A stretch of 64,000 nucleotides of DNA from Colwellia sp. 20A7 (GTDB taxonomy: Bacteria; Pseudomonadota; Gammaproteobacteria; Enterobacterales; Alteromonadaceae). Positions 9,707 to 19,259 of this stretch are shown here, one piece after another. The position numbers were made by a program, and so were the translations under genes. The DNA lies in NCBI RefSeq assembly GCF_009832865.1, contig NZ_CP047130.1, forward strand, positions 1,302,001 to 1,366,000. Direction: 5' to 3'. How positions within the stretch are numbered: position 1 is the stretch's first letter; every line of letters starts with the position of its first letter. The notes beneath the pieces are model-generated. The model made no database searches. It was not told the DNA's origin and saw only the letters and a program-made list of their open reading frames with translations.

Positions 9707-10658
9707 AGTAAACCTTCAACAACCTCAATTGATTGATGATCTACAACTAATGTCGTCTGAAGGGCGTAATCCAGATACGATGGATTTGGACTTACTCGAT
9801 ACTAAAAGCTTGTTAGTTGCGTTAAATAAAGAAGATCAAAAGGTTGCTCACGTTGTTCATCGAGCTATTCCTGAAATAACGTTAGCAGTAGAAAAAATTG
9901 TCTCTGCCTTTCGCAAAGGAGGAAGACTTATTTATGTTGGCGCCGGAACAAGTGGTCGCTTAGGTGTGCTTGATGCTGTTGAATGCCCACCAACGTTTAG
10001 TGTTTCTGAACATCAAATTATTGCATTAATAGCTGGTGGCGAAAGTGCTATGTATAAAGCGGTGGAAGGGGCTGAAGATGATCCCGTTCTAGCGATAACA
10101 GAGTTGAAAGCCTGTAATTTATGTAAAGATGATGTTGTTGTTGGTATCGCCGCTAGTGGAAGAACGCCTTATACAATTTCGGCTTTAAAATATGCTAAAG
10201 AAGTTGGTGCTGTTGCTGTTGGTGTTTCTTGTAATTCAGGCTCTGAGTTATTAGCAGAAGCTGATATTGCTATTTGTGCCGAAGTTGGCCCAGAAGCATT
10301 AACCGGCTCTACACGTCTTAAGTCAGGCACAGCACAAAAATTGATTTTGAATATGCTTACTACGGCAAGTATGGTCAAAACCGGTAAAAGTTATGAAAAC
10401 TTGATGGTTGATGTTCATGCAAGCAACGAAAAGTTAAAGGCGAGAGCTGTACGTATTGTTATGCAAGCAAGTGCTTGTGATATGCATACTGCATCGACTG
10501 CTTTAGCAAAGACGAGTAATAATGTGAAGCTTGCTATTTTATTAGTGTTAACTGATTTACCAATAGAAGAAGCTGCTGTGCTACTAGAAAGCAAGCATGG
10601 TTTCTTAAGAGCAGCGGTTAATGATTCTATTGATCAACCAATTAAAATAAATGTATAA
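9696..10658 (+). CDS. murQ: N-acetylmuramic acid 6-phosphate etherase
   Basis: 320 residues, slightly longer than E. coli MurQ. The SIS-fold core has [20 protein letters not shown] with the catalytic Glu, followed by IAGGESA, and later ASGRTPYTI and [12 protein letters not shown], the family hallmarks. It cleaves the lactyl ether of MurNAc-6-P to give GlcNAc-6-P and D-lactate, the committing step of MurNAc catabolism. It is overlapped at both ends, by the kinase (11 bp) and by namZ (8 bp, ATGTATAA), which indicates a tightly coupled operon. No nagA or nagB is seen in this window, so later steps must be encoded elsewhere. Confidence 0.97.
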   Translation: MEIKVNLQQPQLIDDLQLMSSEGRNPDTMDLDLLDTKSLLVALNKEDQKVAHVVHRAIPEITLAVEKIVSAFRKGGRLIYVGAGTSGRLGVLDAVECPPTFSVSEHQIIALIAGGESAMYKAVEGAEDDPVLAITELKACNLCKDDVVVGIAASGRTPYTISALKYAKEVGAVAVGVSCNSGSELLAEADIAICAEVGPEALTGSTRLKSGTAQKLILNMLTTASMVKTGKSYENLMVDVHASNEKLKARAVRIVMQASACDMHTASTALAKTSNNVKLAILLVLTDLPIEEAAVLLESKHGFLRAAVNDSIDQPIKINV

Positions 10659-11832
10659 AATGAAAGCACTTAACTTGTTTTTGTATAGCCTTTGCTTTGT
10701 TGTTATAAGTATTGTTAGTTTCACTGGGCATGCTAAATCTATCATTGTAGGCGCTGAACAGCCTGCTGAGTATTTACCTTTATTACAGGGTAAAAAAGTG
10801 GGATTGGTGGTTAATCAAACGTCTAGCGTTGAAGGTAAACATCTTGTTGATTTTTTAATTAGTCATGATGTTGATATTAGATATATCTTTGCCCCTGAGC
10901 ATGGCTTTAGAGGCAATCATGATGCTGGTGCTGTGGTTAAAGATAATATAGACCCACTTACTCAACTTCCTGTTATTTCTATTTATGGAAAAAACAAAAA
11001 ACCTTCTCAAGATATTATCGAGCAGCTCGATGTTATTATTTTTGATATTCAAGATGTTGGTGTCCGTTTTTATACTTTTCTTAGCTCCATGCACTATATG
11101 ATGGAAGCCGCGGCTGATGCAGGGAAAATTTTTATTGTTTTCGATCGACCTAACCCTAATATAAAGTTTGTGAACGGGCCAATATTAGAAGCAGATTTTT
11201 CGTCATTTGTTGGTATGCACCCAATACCTGTTTTACACGGTATGACATTAGGTGAGTTAGCAAAAATGATCAGTGGGCAAGGGTGGTTAACAAGTAAAAA
11301 TGAACTTGATTTACATGTGATTCCAGTAAAAAACTACACGCGAAGTAGTGTTTATTCTTTGCCAATAAAACCGAGCCCTAACTTGACGAATGATCAATCT
11401 ATTCAGCTATATCCGTCGCTTACTTTTTTTGAATCAACGGTGGTGAGTATTGGACGAGGAACTGAGTTCCCATTTCAAGTGATTGGTCATAATCAATACT
11501 CTATTGGTGATTTTAACTTTACTCCTATTTCAATGCCTGGCAGCGCGCTTAATCCTAAATTGATGGATAAGTTGCTAACAGGGCAAGATTTAAGAAACTC
11601 AACGATGAATGGGCTAGATTTACAACCATTTATCCAGTGGTATCAAGTGTTCGCAAAACACGGTGAAGTGTTCTTCAAATACCCTGAATTTATGGATAAG
11701 CTGGCAGGCACTGATAAGTTAAGAAAGAGTATTCAAGCAGGGAGTAGTCTTCAAAAAATAGAAGCTAGCTGGCAACAAGGGTTATCAAACTATAAAAAAT
11801 TACGTGCTAAATATTTAATTTACCCTAATTAG
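10651..11832 (+). CDS. namZ: Exo-beta-N-acetylmuramidase NamZ (DUF1343, GH171)
   Basis: 393 residues with an N-terminal signal peptide (about 1-28), so secreted. The DUF1343 block is well conserved: [18 protein letters not shown] (with an invariant Glu), [23 protein letters not shown] and FDRPNPN. The family was defined by B. subtilis YbbC/NamZ, which removes MurNAc from the non-reducing end of peptide-free glycan chains, complementing NagZ and an amidase. All three activities are encoded in this cluster. The start overlaps the murQ stop codon; a second ATG three codons later is also possible. Confidence 0.92.
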   Translation: MYKMKALNLFLYSLCFVVISIVSFTGHAKSIIVGAEQPAEYLPLLQGKKVGLVVNQTSSVEGKHLVDFLISHDVDIRYIFAPEHGFRGNHDAGAVVKDNIDPLTQLPVISIYGKNKKPSQDIIEQLDVIIFDIQDVGVRFYTFLSSMHYMMEAAADAGKIFIVFDRPNPNIKFVNGPILEADFSSFVGMHPIPVLHGMTLGELAKMISGQGWLTSKNELDLHVIPVKNYTRSSVYSLPIKPSPNLTNDQSIQLYPSLTFFESTVVSIGRGTEFPFQVIGHNQYSIGDFNFTPISMPGSALNPKLMDKLLTGQDLRNSTMNGLDLQPFIQWYQVFAKHGEVFFKYPEFMDKLAGTDKLRKSIQAGSSLQKIEASWQQGLSNYKKLRAKYLIYPN

Positions 11833-11888
11833 TTTTATCTTAGTTAGGTTACTATTCGTTAGTTTTACTTTAGGTAGTTTTGCCTTAA

Positions 11889-12743
11889 TTAATCATAAGC
11901 TTGTTGGAAATCTTTAACCACACGGTTACTTTTTTCTAACAGCTTTCTGCCTTGGCTAGAAGCTTGTGTTAACGCGATAAACAAGATATCAATAATAAAC
12001 TCTTGTGATGTTCTGGCAATAATTGACGATAAACGTACCGATTCTTGTTCGGCAATCGAATACAGTTTTACATCTGCATTATCTGAAACAGGCGTAGAAC
12101 CATACTTAGTTAATGATATCACTGAGCTTTTATTCGCTTTTGCTTGGCTGGTAACGGCTTTAATTTCTCTTGTTTGGCCTGATTCACTAATGGCAAACAC
12201 TAGATCATTTTTTTTAAACGTTGATACATAAGCTAATTGTGCGTGACCATCAGGCTCTGCGTAGGCAGATAAACCTAGTTTTTGTAATTTATATGAAAAA
12301 TCTTTACCGACTAAAGCTGAGCCGCCTAAGCCACAAATTAAAATACGCTTGGCAGAAGTAATTAACTTTACCGCTTCTTCAAAAGCACTTTGTTCGTTAA
12401 GCGATTTAGTTTCAGAAAGTACAGCCATTTTACTGTTTAGTAATATATCGGCAATTTGAGTTAACGTAGAATCTAAGGTAATTTCACCGTGTAGGGTTGG
12501 CGCACCACTCGTTTTACTATTTAACGCATCAATAACTGCCATTTTAAAAGCAGGATAGCCTTTATAACCTAGCTTTTGGGTGAATTTAACCACACTAGAT
12601 TGACTTATTCCAATTACATTAGCTAACTCTTGTGATGATAAATCTCGTATTGCATTCGATGACTTTAATACAAAGTTAGCAAGTTTTAATTCACTTACTG
12701 AAAGAGATTTCTGAATAGCTTTTATTTTAAGAAGTGCTGACAT
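11889..12743 (-). CDS. murR: RpiR-family regulator, MurR-like
   Basis: 284 residues: an N-terminal HTH (about 1-75, with LANVIGISQSSVVKFTQKLG as recognition region) and a SIS sugar-phosphate sensing domain (ILICGLGGSALVGKDF from about residue 130). E. coli MurR is of this type, represses murQP and responds to MurNAc-6-P. Here the gene is convergent with namZ and divergent from the TonB receptor gene, so it is well placed to control the cluster. The effector is inferred from the neighbouring murQ. The intergenic region upstream contains inverted repeats that could be operators. Confidence 0.88.
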   Translation of the reverse strand: MSALLKIKAIQKSLSVSELKLANFVLKSSNAIRDLSSQELANVIGISQSSVVKFTQKLGYKGYPAFKMAVIDALNSKTSGAPTLHGEITLDSTLTQIADILLNSKMAVLSETKSLNEQSAFEEAVKLITSAKRILICGLGGSALVGKDFSYKLQKLGLSAYAEPDGHAQLAYVSTFKKNDLVFAISESGQTREIKAVTSQAKANKSSVISLTKYGSTPVSDNADVKLYSIAEQESVRLSSIIARTSQEFIIDILFIALTQASSQGRKLLEKSNRVVKDFQQAYD

Positions 12744-13078
12744 TGTTACCTACGGTAATAAATTATTTTCAAACTTATATTATTATTTAATTAATAAGTC
12801 CTAATTACTAGTAAAAAATTATATAAGGCTGAAAATAACTAAAATATAAGTTATTAGAATTAAGAAATACCATTTAGGAATATTAATAATAATATATTTG
12901 TTTATTTTTGAAATACAGTAATAAAATATTTACTTTTATTACTGTTGTGATAAGTTAATCACACTGAATAAAAATTCTACATTTAAAAAGGTGACGGATT
13001 TTAAAACGAAATACTAAATTTAAATGTAAGCACAACACGTATTTAATTCTTATAATAATTAAGTTGGAGAAGTTAAAC
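12744..13078. promoter_or_regulatory. Divergent regulatory region between murR-like gene and TonB receptor gene
   Basis: 335 bp, very AT-rich, no gene. It holds three inverted repeats: TTACC-tac-GGTAA (12746-12758) just upstream of the regulator start; a 12-bp perfect pair, ACAGTAATAAAA and TTTTATTACTGT, with 7-bp spacer (12915-12945); and TGTGAT-N6-ATCACA (12946-12963) directly after it. The long pair is the best candidate for a dimeric RpiR operator. The receptor RBS, GGAG at 13066, lies 9 bp before its ATG. Confidence 0.6.
12915..12945. promoter_or_regulatory. 12-bp inverted repeat, candidate MurR-type operator
   Basis: The arms ACAGTAATAAAA (12915-12926) and TTTTATTACTGT (12934-12945) match perfectly around a 7-bp spacer. 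It sits about 134 bp upstream of the receptor start and 171 bp upstream of the regulator start. RpiR proteins bind as dimers to such dyads; the assignment is an inference from position. Confidence 0.45.
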
Positions 13079-16009
13079 ATGAAATTAAAAAAAATAGCAC
13101 TTGTCATTGCAATGGGGCTGGGTGTATCCACATTCGCACAGTCTGCTAGCATAAAAGGGAATGTAACTACAGAAAGTTCAGGCCTCGCAGTTGGTGGCAT
13201 TACGGTAACCGCTTCAAGTGAAAATATGCCGAAGCCTCGTACGGCAATCACAAACGCTGATGGTAGCTACAACTTACCGGCGTTAATTCCTGGTAATTAC
13301 GAACTTACGTTTGTTTCTGCTGACGGAACAACACGTAGAATGAGTGTTGAAGTATTCCTAGACCAGTCAACAAAAGTAAATTTATTGCTTGAACCTGTTG
13401 AGAGAAATATTGAAGTTATTACCGTTACGGGTTCTTCAATTGTGCGTGAAGGTAATTCTTCATTAACTAACTCTATTGGTGCTGATGTTGTTGAAAGCGT
13501 GCCAATTGGTACGAACTACCGTGACTTAATGAAACTTATTCCAGGGGTACAATACTCTGAGAATACAGTTTTAGGTCCATCAGCAGGTGGTTCAGGCCGT
13601 GATAATAAATATGGTTTTGATGGCGTTGATGTATCGTTACCTATGTTTGGTACACTAGCCTCAGAACCGTCTACTCATGATGTGCAAAGTGTATCTGTTG
13701 ACCGTGGTGGTGCTAAAGCTATCGGTTTTAACCGTTCAGGTGGCTTTTCAATTGATACTATTTCTAAATCAGGTACCAATGAATTTCATGGTAGCCTAGA
13801 GTACAAAATTCAAGATAAAAACTTTGTTGCTGATAAAGATGATATCGATGGTACATCGTATGATACCGACAAAACTTGGTTAATCGGGACTGTAAGTGGT
13901 CCTATTATTGAAGATGAATTGTTTTTTTATGGTTCATTTTATCAACCAGAAGAAGAACGCGTAAATAAAGAAACTGCTTATGGCGAAACAAAAGACTACA
14001 GCAGTGAACGTAAAGAATACTTTGGTAAATTAACCTATGCACCAATAGATGATTTATTACTAAACTTTAGTTACCGTACTTCAGAAAAAGAAAATCAAGG
14101 TGAGTCAATAGAGGCATTTGATGCAGATAGTACTTCAATGGGCTCAGTTGCCAATCAAGATATTTTAACGTTTGAAGGTTCATATCTTATTAATGATATG
14201 ACAACCTTGAACTTTCAATACAGTGAGTTCTCTCTTGAAAGTGGTAGTTCTCCAGATAATTTATTAACAAATGTTAATCCAATAAAAGGTGCTCCGTTAG
14301 ATTTAAATAATTTAGATGGTCTTGGTTTGTTTACTGTACCAAACCTTCAAGCTGACAACGAAGACTTTGACAGTGCCGGTGCTCAGGCATTAATTGACCA
14401 ATATGGTTATACTGATGATGCTGGTGTCTTAACTGGTGGCGGCTCTATTGGTTCAGGCTCAACAATTGATGAATTAAATTATTACCGAGATATTTTTGAA
14501 ATATCAATTGAGCATGAATTAGAGTTTGGCGCCACATACCATACTATTCATGCTGGCTTTAAATGGTCAGAAGGTACCGAGAAATTAAGTCGCGCCTCTA
14601 ACGGTTGGGGTAGCATGAGTTACTTTGGCGGTGAAGAGTTATCAACTGATGGTACGCCAATTTATTATCGTGCGCTTACACAACAAATGAGTTTGGCAGA
14701 TGGATCAGGTTCAGTAGTTCCTGAAATTGTATCGTCAAGTGAGAGCTTTAACTTTGAAATTAATGATTCAATAGAATACCGTGATTTTATCTTTGAAGTT
14801 GGTGTATTAATTAGTAAAGATGTTTTATATGGTCAAGGTCTTAAGAAAAATTCATCAAATGTATCTGGTTATGAACTTGCACCAGGTGAAAAATATGAAA
14901 TGTATACTGTTGACTTTAAAGATATGATTCAGCCGCGTTTAGGTGCGACTTGGAATTATCAAGAAGATGCGTCTGTATTTGTCAATTACGCGAAATATAA
15001 CCCCGAAGCTTCATCTTTAGCGCGTGCTGCTTCGTGGGCAAGAAATACCCGTGCAACCTTGAATGTTGATTTTGACGAAAATGGTGATTTCATTGAATCA
15101 ACAGAAAGAGCAGGTTCTTCGGGTAAATTTTTCCAAGAAGGTATGACACCTCGTAGTATTGATGAATTCACCATTGGTGCAACTAAGTCAATGTCTAATA
15201 ACCTATATGTACGTGGTCATATTCGTCATCGTAAAGGTGATCATTTCTGGGAAGATACAGCAAACACAGATCGCCTTTTAGGTAAATATGAAAGTCCATT
15301 TGGCGGCGTACCTGATCACATTGCAGAGAAAGGTCTTTATATTGAAAACTTAGACGCAATGCGCGCCGAAGTAGGTGGTTCATCATATGTTGTTGCTGAA
15401 CTTGATGATGCTTTCACTAAGTACTGGGAAGTGAGCTTAGAAGCTGAATATTTTGGTGATAGAACTTACTTTAATGCCTCTTATGTGTGGAGTCATTATT
15501 ATGGTAACTATGATCAAGATAACACGAGTGCAGATAGCGATGCTAACTTATTCATTGGCTCATCAAATCTTGCTGATGGCGCAGGTCGTCAAGTATGGGA
15601 TGGTAAATACGGAACATTAAATGGTGATAAGCCACACGTATTTAAAGCCTACGGTTATTACACTACCGATTGGGAAGCGAATATTGGTGCCTATTTTGTT
15701 TACCAATCAGGTGATGTTTGGGAGAAGTGGGATGGTTCAGTATACGGTTACAGCAGTGATACAATTCGTTATGCTGAAACAGCTGGTAGTCGTCGTGAAT
15801 CGAGCCATTGGCAAGTGGATTTAACTTATACTCAAAACTTTACTGTCTATGATAACTATATAGTTGAATTTTCAGCTGAATTATTTAACGTATTTGACAA
15901 TCAAACAGGTTATGACTATGACCCGTATGCATCAAGTACCACGTTTGGTGAAGCACGTAGTTTAATTAACCCTCGCAGTCTACAATTATCAGCTAAAATT
16001 AGCTTTTAA
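13079..16009 (+). CDS. TonB-dependent outer-membrane receptor with N-terminal carboxypeptidase-regulatory-like domain (Oar-like)
   Basis: 976 residues from the ATG at 13079, which has a good RBS (GGAGAAG); a TTG at 13064 is upstream of or within that RBS and is rejected. Order: signal peptide (about 1-22), CarboxypepD_reg-like beta-sandwich (about 24-105), TonB-box-like IEVITVTG (about 110), plug domain, then a large beta-barrel ending in the aromatic residues ISF typical of outer-membrane proteins. Such receptors import large oligosaccharides or peptides using TonB energy. Its place between the MurR-like regulator and an amidase fusion suggests uptake of peptidoglycan fragments. It has its own terminator. 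The ligand is inferred from context only. Confidence 0.88.
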   Translation: MKLKKIALVIAMGLGVSTFAQSASIKGNVTTESSGLAVGGITVTASSENMPKPRTAITNADGSYNLPALIPGNYELTFVSADGTTRRMSVEVFLDQSTKVNLLLEPVERNIEVITVTGSSIVREGNSSLTNSIGADVVESVPIGTNYRDLMKLIPGVQYSENTVLGPSAGGSGRDNKYGFDGVDVSLPMFGTLASEPSTHDVQSVSVDRGGAKAIGFNRSGGFSIDTISKSGTNEFHGSLEYKIQDKNFVADKDDIDGTSYDTDKTWLIGTVSGPIIEDELFFYGSFYQPEEERVNKETAYGETKDYSSERKEYFGKLTYAPIDDLLLNFSYRTSEKENQGESIEAFDADSTSMGSVANQDILTFEGSYLINDMTTLNFQYSEFSLESGSSPDNLLTNVNPIKGAPLDLNNLDGLGLFTVPNLQADNEDFDSAGAQALIDQYGYTDDAGVLTGGGSIGSGSTIDELNYYRDIFEISIEHELEFGATYHTIHAGFKWSEGTEKLSRASNGWGSMSYFGGEELSTDGTPIYYRALTQQMSLADGSGSVVPEIVSSSESFNFEINDSIEYRDFIFEVGVLISKDVLYGQGLKKNSSNVSGYELAPGEKYEMYTVDFKDMIQPRLGATWNYQEDASVFVNYAKYNPEASSLARAASWARNTRATLNVDFDENGDFIESTERAGSSGKFFQEGMTPRSIDEFTIGATKSMSNNLYVRGHIRHRKGDHFWEDTANTDRLLGKYESPFGGVPDHIAEKGLYIENLDAMRAEVGGSSYVVAELDDAFTKYWEVSLEAEYFGDRTYFNASYVWSHYYGNYDQDNTSADSDANLFIGSSNLADGAGRQVWDGKYGTLNGDKPHVFKAYGYYTTDWEANIGAYFVYQSGDVWEKWDGSVYGYSSDTIRYAETAGSRRESSHWQVDLTYTQNFTVYDNYIVEFSAELFNVFDNQTGYDYDPYASSTTFGEARSLINPRSLQLSAKISF

Positions 16010-16059
16010 TTGAAAATCGAATGGTGAATCTTTAACGTTTTTAACTAGCGTTATTATTG

Positions 16060-16089
16060 AAATCCCCGTCATTAGATGGGGATTTTTCT
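16060..16089 (+). terminator. Rho-independent terminator after TonB receptor gene
   Basis: 8-bp stem AAATCCCC / GGGGATTT with a 10-nt loop followed by TTTTCTT, 51 bp after the receptor stop codon. Confidence 0.88.
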
Positions 16090-16159
16090 TATTACTTTTT
16101 GATTGTTACTTTATGATTTTACAAAAAATAGAAATTTTAGCAGTGAATAGGCAAGTATT

Positions 16160-18649
16160 ATGAATAACAGACTTTTTTCTTTTAATAGTAAAAACACCAA
16201 GTGTTCTTTAGTTGGACAGCTATTTGCGTGTGTCTTGTTATTGACTAGCTGCTCATCATTACCAATAAAATCGCTGCCATCACATAATTATAGTGAACGA
16301 ATAAAGTTTTTAGTTATGCACTATACTGCCATTGATTACGAAAAATCAGTGCAAGCACTAGTAGAAAAAGGTCATGTAAGCTCACATTACCTTATCCCAC
16401 AAACAAATGATGAAACCTATACTGAAAATGAATTAAATATTTACCAATTAGTGCCTGAATCACAACGTGCTTGGCATGCTGGTAAAAGTTATTGGCAAGG
16501 GCGTACCGAATTAAATGATCAATCTATTGGAATTGAAATTGTTAATGTACCGCAATGCCGAAAGTTAGCACAAGTTGCCGATGAAACGACAACCTATATA
16601 CGAGAAAATAGCGAGAGTAAACTCTGTGTATTCCCCGATTTCGACCCGAAACAAGTCGAATTAATTATAAAACTCTCACAAGATATACTTAAACGTAACC
16701 CAGATATATTACCTACACAAATTGTTGGTCATTCAGATATTACCCCAACACGAAAAAACGATCCTGGTCCAAGATTTCCATGGCAACAACTTTATCAAGC
16801 GGGTATTGGTGCTTGGTATGAAACCGACACAGTGGATAAGTTCTGGCAAATATTCGAACAAGAAAAAGCAAATACTGGCCTTATTCAAGCGGCACTGAAA
16901 AGTTATGGTTACGGTGTGGTAGAAACAGGTGAATTAGACGCTCAAACACTAGATACCCTATCAGCATTTCAAATGCACTTTGTGCCCTGGAAAGTAACAG
17001 GTCAACCTGACTCAAAAACAGTGGCTACTATATTCGCCTTATTAGAAAAATATTTTCCTGAAAAAGCCACGGCTTTATTAAAACGATACAAGAGCGAGCT
17101 AACTGCTACCCCTGAAGTATTATTAACACAAAAACGTGGCCAAGTTGATCAACGTTTTCCTGAAATGGAACGAAGCACCCGAGCGTTGGTCAATGACCGT
17201 ACTACATTCAAAAGCTATCGTGGATCAGGTGATATTATCATTGATAATAACGATGCGTTATCTGCAGATATCTATATTAATGGTCAAAAAATCAATATTA
17301 GAGAACGCATGGAAATAGGCGAACGATATCAATATAGCTTGAAGCGCCGTACTGTCAATGGTGTTAACACGTTAAAAGTTGATAATATTTTCCCTGAAGA
17401 TGCGTCGTTAAATATTATCATTCCATTTCCAGAGCTTGAATTTAATAGTAAAAAACAAGACAAACGCTTTATCAATGTAGATAAACAAATTAATGCGGAT
17501 ATCGAACATGGCTTCCCCGGTGCAGCATTAATGGTTATTAAAGATGGTAAAGTAATCAAAAACACAGCTTATGGTTATGCACAAAAGTATGGTGATGGAG
17601 GAGAGTTATTATCTTCACCTTTACCAATGACAACAAATACCATTTTTGACATCGCCTCAAATACTAAAATGTTTGCAACTAACTTTGCTTTAATGAAGTT
17701 AGTGAGTGAAGGGCGTTTAGATACCAATAAATCACTGTCATATTATTTACCAGATTACAGCGGCTCAGGTAGAGAAACACGACGCGTTAAAGATTTACTC
17801 ACTCATAGTGCAGGCTATGGCCCTCAAGTACGTTTTTTTGATGAAAATAATAAACTTGGTAAAGCTTTTTATTCTCAAAACAGTGATAAAACTAAGCAGC
17901 TTATTTTAACTAAAGTACCATTTTCAATGGGTAGGAATACTAAGCATATTTACAGTGATACTGACTTTATGTTACTGGGAATGTTAATTGAACGTATAAC
18001 AGGGAAAAGCCTAGATCAATATTGTGAATTTGATATTTATCAGCCACTTGATTTACATAACACGTTATTTAATCCTTTAACTAAAGGTAAAAATAAAAAA
18101 CAAATAGCGGCAACTGAAATTCATGGTACAACACGCGGTGGTCGCGTAGATTTTGATAATGTTCGTCGTTATGTTTTACAAGGTGAAGTGCATGATGAAA
18201 AAGCTTTTCATTCTTTTTCTGGTGTAGCAGGGCACGCAGGCGTTTTTTCAACAACGTCAGATATAGCCGTATTAATGCAAACACTTTTAAATAGAGGAGG
18301 CTATGGAAGTACGCAGGTTTTTGACCAGAGCGTATTAGACCAATTTATCAAACCCGCAGACACCGATGGTAGTTACGGTTTAGGTTGGCGTCGAAATAAC
18401 AATGGTGCATTAAAATGGCATTTCGGGCCTTATGCTAGTCCATCAGCATACGGGCATACCGGTTGGACAGGCACAGTAACAGTTATTGACCCTGAACATG
18501 ATTTAGCTATTGTATTACTCACTAACGCTAGACACAGTTTAGTAGAAGGTGATGAAACGCATTACACCTTTAAAGGAAAAGCATTTGAAACAGGGAAATA
18601 CGGCAGCATCATCTCATTAGTTTATGAAGCTGTTTTAACAGGGAAATAG
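16160..18649 (+). CDS. Lipoprotein fusing AmiD-type N-acetylmuramoyl-L-Ala amidase, peptidoglycan-binding domain and beta-lactamase-fold hydrolase
   Basis: 829 residues. A lipoprotein signal ends in the lipobox LLTSC (about residue 31). An Amidase_2 domain follows (about 45-215), with zinc-site residues in VMHYTA, RAWHAG and HSDITPTRKNDPG. A PG_binding_1-like repeat lies at about 235-290. From about residue 430 there is a complete serine beta-lactamase/esterase domain with SxxK as SNTK (about 500), YSD (about 598) and GHTG (about 765). AmiD alone is about 270 residues, so this is a real fusion; no stop codon or frameshift separates the parts. It would strip peptides from wall fragments at the outer membrane, with the second domain acting on the same or a related bond. 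It follows the receptor gene and probably belongs to the same function. Confidence 0.88.
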   Translation: MNNRLFSFNSKNTKCSLVGQLFACVLLLTSCSSLPIKSLPSHNYSERIKFLVMHYTAIDYEKSVQALVEKGHVSSHYLIPQTNDETYTENELNIYQLVPESQRAWHAGKSYWQGRTELNDQSIGIEIVNVPQCRKLAQVADETTTYIRENSESKLCVFPDFDPKQVELIIKLSQDILKRNPDILPTQIVGHSDITPTRKNDPGPRFPWQQLYQAGIGAWYETDTVDKFWQIFEQEKANTGLIQAALKSYGYGVVETGELDAQTLDTLSAFQMHFVPWKVTGQPDSKTVATIFALLEKYFPEKATALLKRYKSELTATPEVLLTQKRGQVDQRFPEMERSTRALVNDRTTFKSYRGSGDIIIDNNDALSADIYINGQKINIRERMEIGERYQYSLKRRTVNGVNTLKVDNIFPEDASLNIIIPFPELEFNSKKQDKRFINVDKQINADIEHGFPGAALMVIKDGKVIKNTAYGYAQKYGDGGELLSSPLPMTTNTIFDIASNTKMFATNFALMKLVSEGRLDTNKSLSYYLPDYSGSGRETRRVKDLLTHSAGYGPQVRFFDENNKLGKAFYSQNSDKTKQLILTKVPFSMGRNTKHIYSDTDFMLLGMLIERITGKSLDQYCEFDIYQPLDLHNTLFNPLTKGKNKKQIAATEIHGTTRGGRVDFDNVRRYVLQGEVHDEKAFHSFSGVAGHAGVFSTTSDIAVLMQTLLNRGGYGSTQVFDQSVLDQFIKPADTDGSYGLGWRRNNNGALKWHFGPYASPSAYGHTGWTGTVTVIDPEHDLAIVLLTNARHSLVEGDETHYTFKGKAFETGKYGSIISLVYEAVLTGK

Positions 18650-18830
18650 TTACCTGGTCTGTAGTTAATTAGTAAACAGTTAGTAAATAGCTAGCTACTA
18701 AACCGTTATTTAAAATAGCGATATAAGAAAAACTAGGCAAGAAAAGATAAGTAAGAAAAAATAACGTTACTTTTTTATTAAGTGGCGTTGAATCTTGTAC
18801 AGTCAAGAGTCTGTTCCAAGGCTCTTGAGG

Positions 18831-19259
18831 TTAATTTTTAACTACAGAGTTTATGTGGTCTTTAGATTTATGTTTTCGGTAATAAGCTATTTTTCTAAAC
18901 TAAACTGTATCCACCTTGCCTGATTGTAGTGGTCAACTAATTTTGTAAAGTTCATTACCACCAGACAATTTTTAACTTTCTATGTGCGGATTTTATATTA
19001 TATCAACTAGCTTCTTCTTAAATTGGGCTTGAGTGTTAGCTCCTAATTTTTCCATTATTTTATACCAGTTTCATTAATTAAGTGAACAATTTTATACGTA
19101 GAAAAAATTGCCAAATACAAGGCATTTATTTCAATAACTAGTTGTTCTAATTATTAAATAAATAACGATGTAGTTGGTGATTTTAGCAAGTAGGAATGAT
19201 CACATAGTTAGTGAGATTGGTATTAGTGCCGATTTTTTAAATGCTAACTCATAACTCAT
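18831..19259 (-). pseudogene. stbE: RelE/StbE-type toxin gene, disrupted by a MITE and further mutations
   Basis: Reading the minus strand from 19259, the ATG overlaps the antitoxin stop (TTATGA) and gives MSYELAFKKSAL before a 162-bp MITE cuts in at codon 13. Beyond the MITE the strand resumes with MEKLGANTQAQFKKKL, then NPHIES-KLSGGNELYKI and RQGGYSLV, all recognisable as the RelE/StbE toxin, but with in-frame stops and at least two frameshifts. Without the MITE the remnant spans about 267 nt, close to a normal 90-residue toxin. The gene is therefore dead, while the antitoxin is intact. The exact end is uncertain; the stop at 18831 was chosen by length. Confidence 0.85.
19062..19223 (+). 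mobile_element. MITE copy 1 (162 bp), inserted in the toxin gene
   Basis: Begins ATACCAGTTTCATTAATTAA and ends in the imperfect complement (…GTGAGATTGGTAT), giving terminal inverted repeats of about 24 bp. Near-identical copies lie at 26138-26299 and 40716-40877 (opposite orientation), and a truncated one at 50518. It has no ORF of its own. The ATACCA end also starts the IS630 copies of this window. Confidence 0.9.

Noticed and set aside
12946..12963. CRP site TGTGAT-N6-ATCACA
   Set aside because: The distance between TGTGA and TCACA is 8 bp, not the 6 bp CRP needs; kept only as an inverted repeat.
13064..13078. TTG start for TonB receptor
   Set aside because: It lies just ahead of the RBS; the ATG at 13079 has correct spacing and gives a normal signal peptide.
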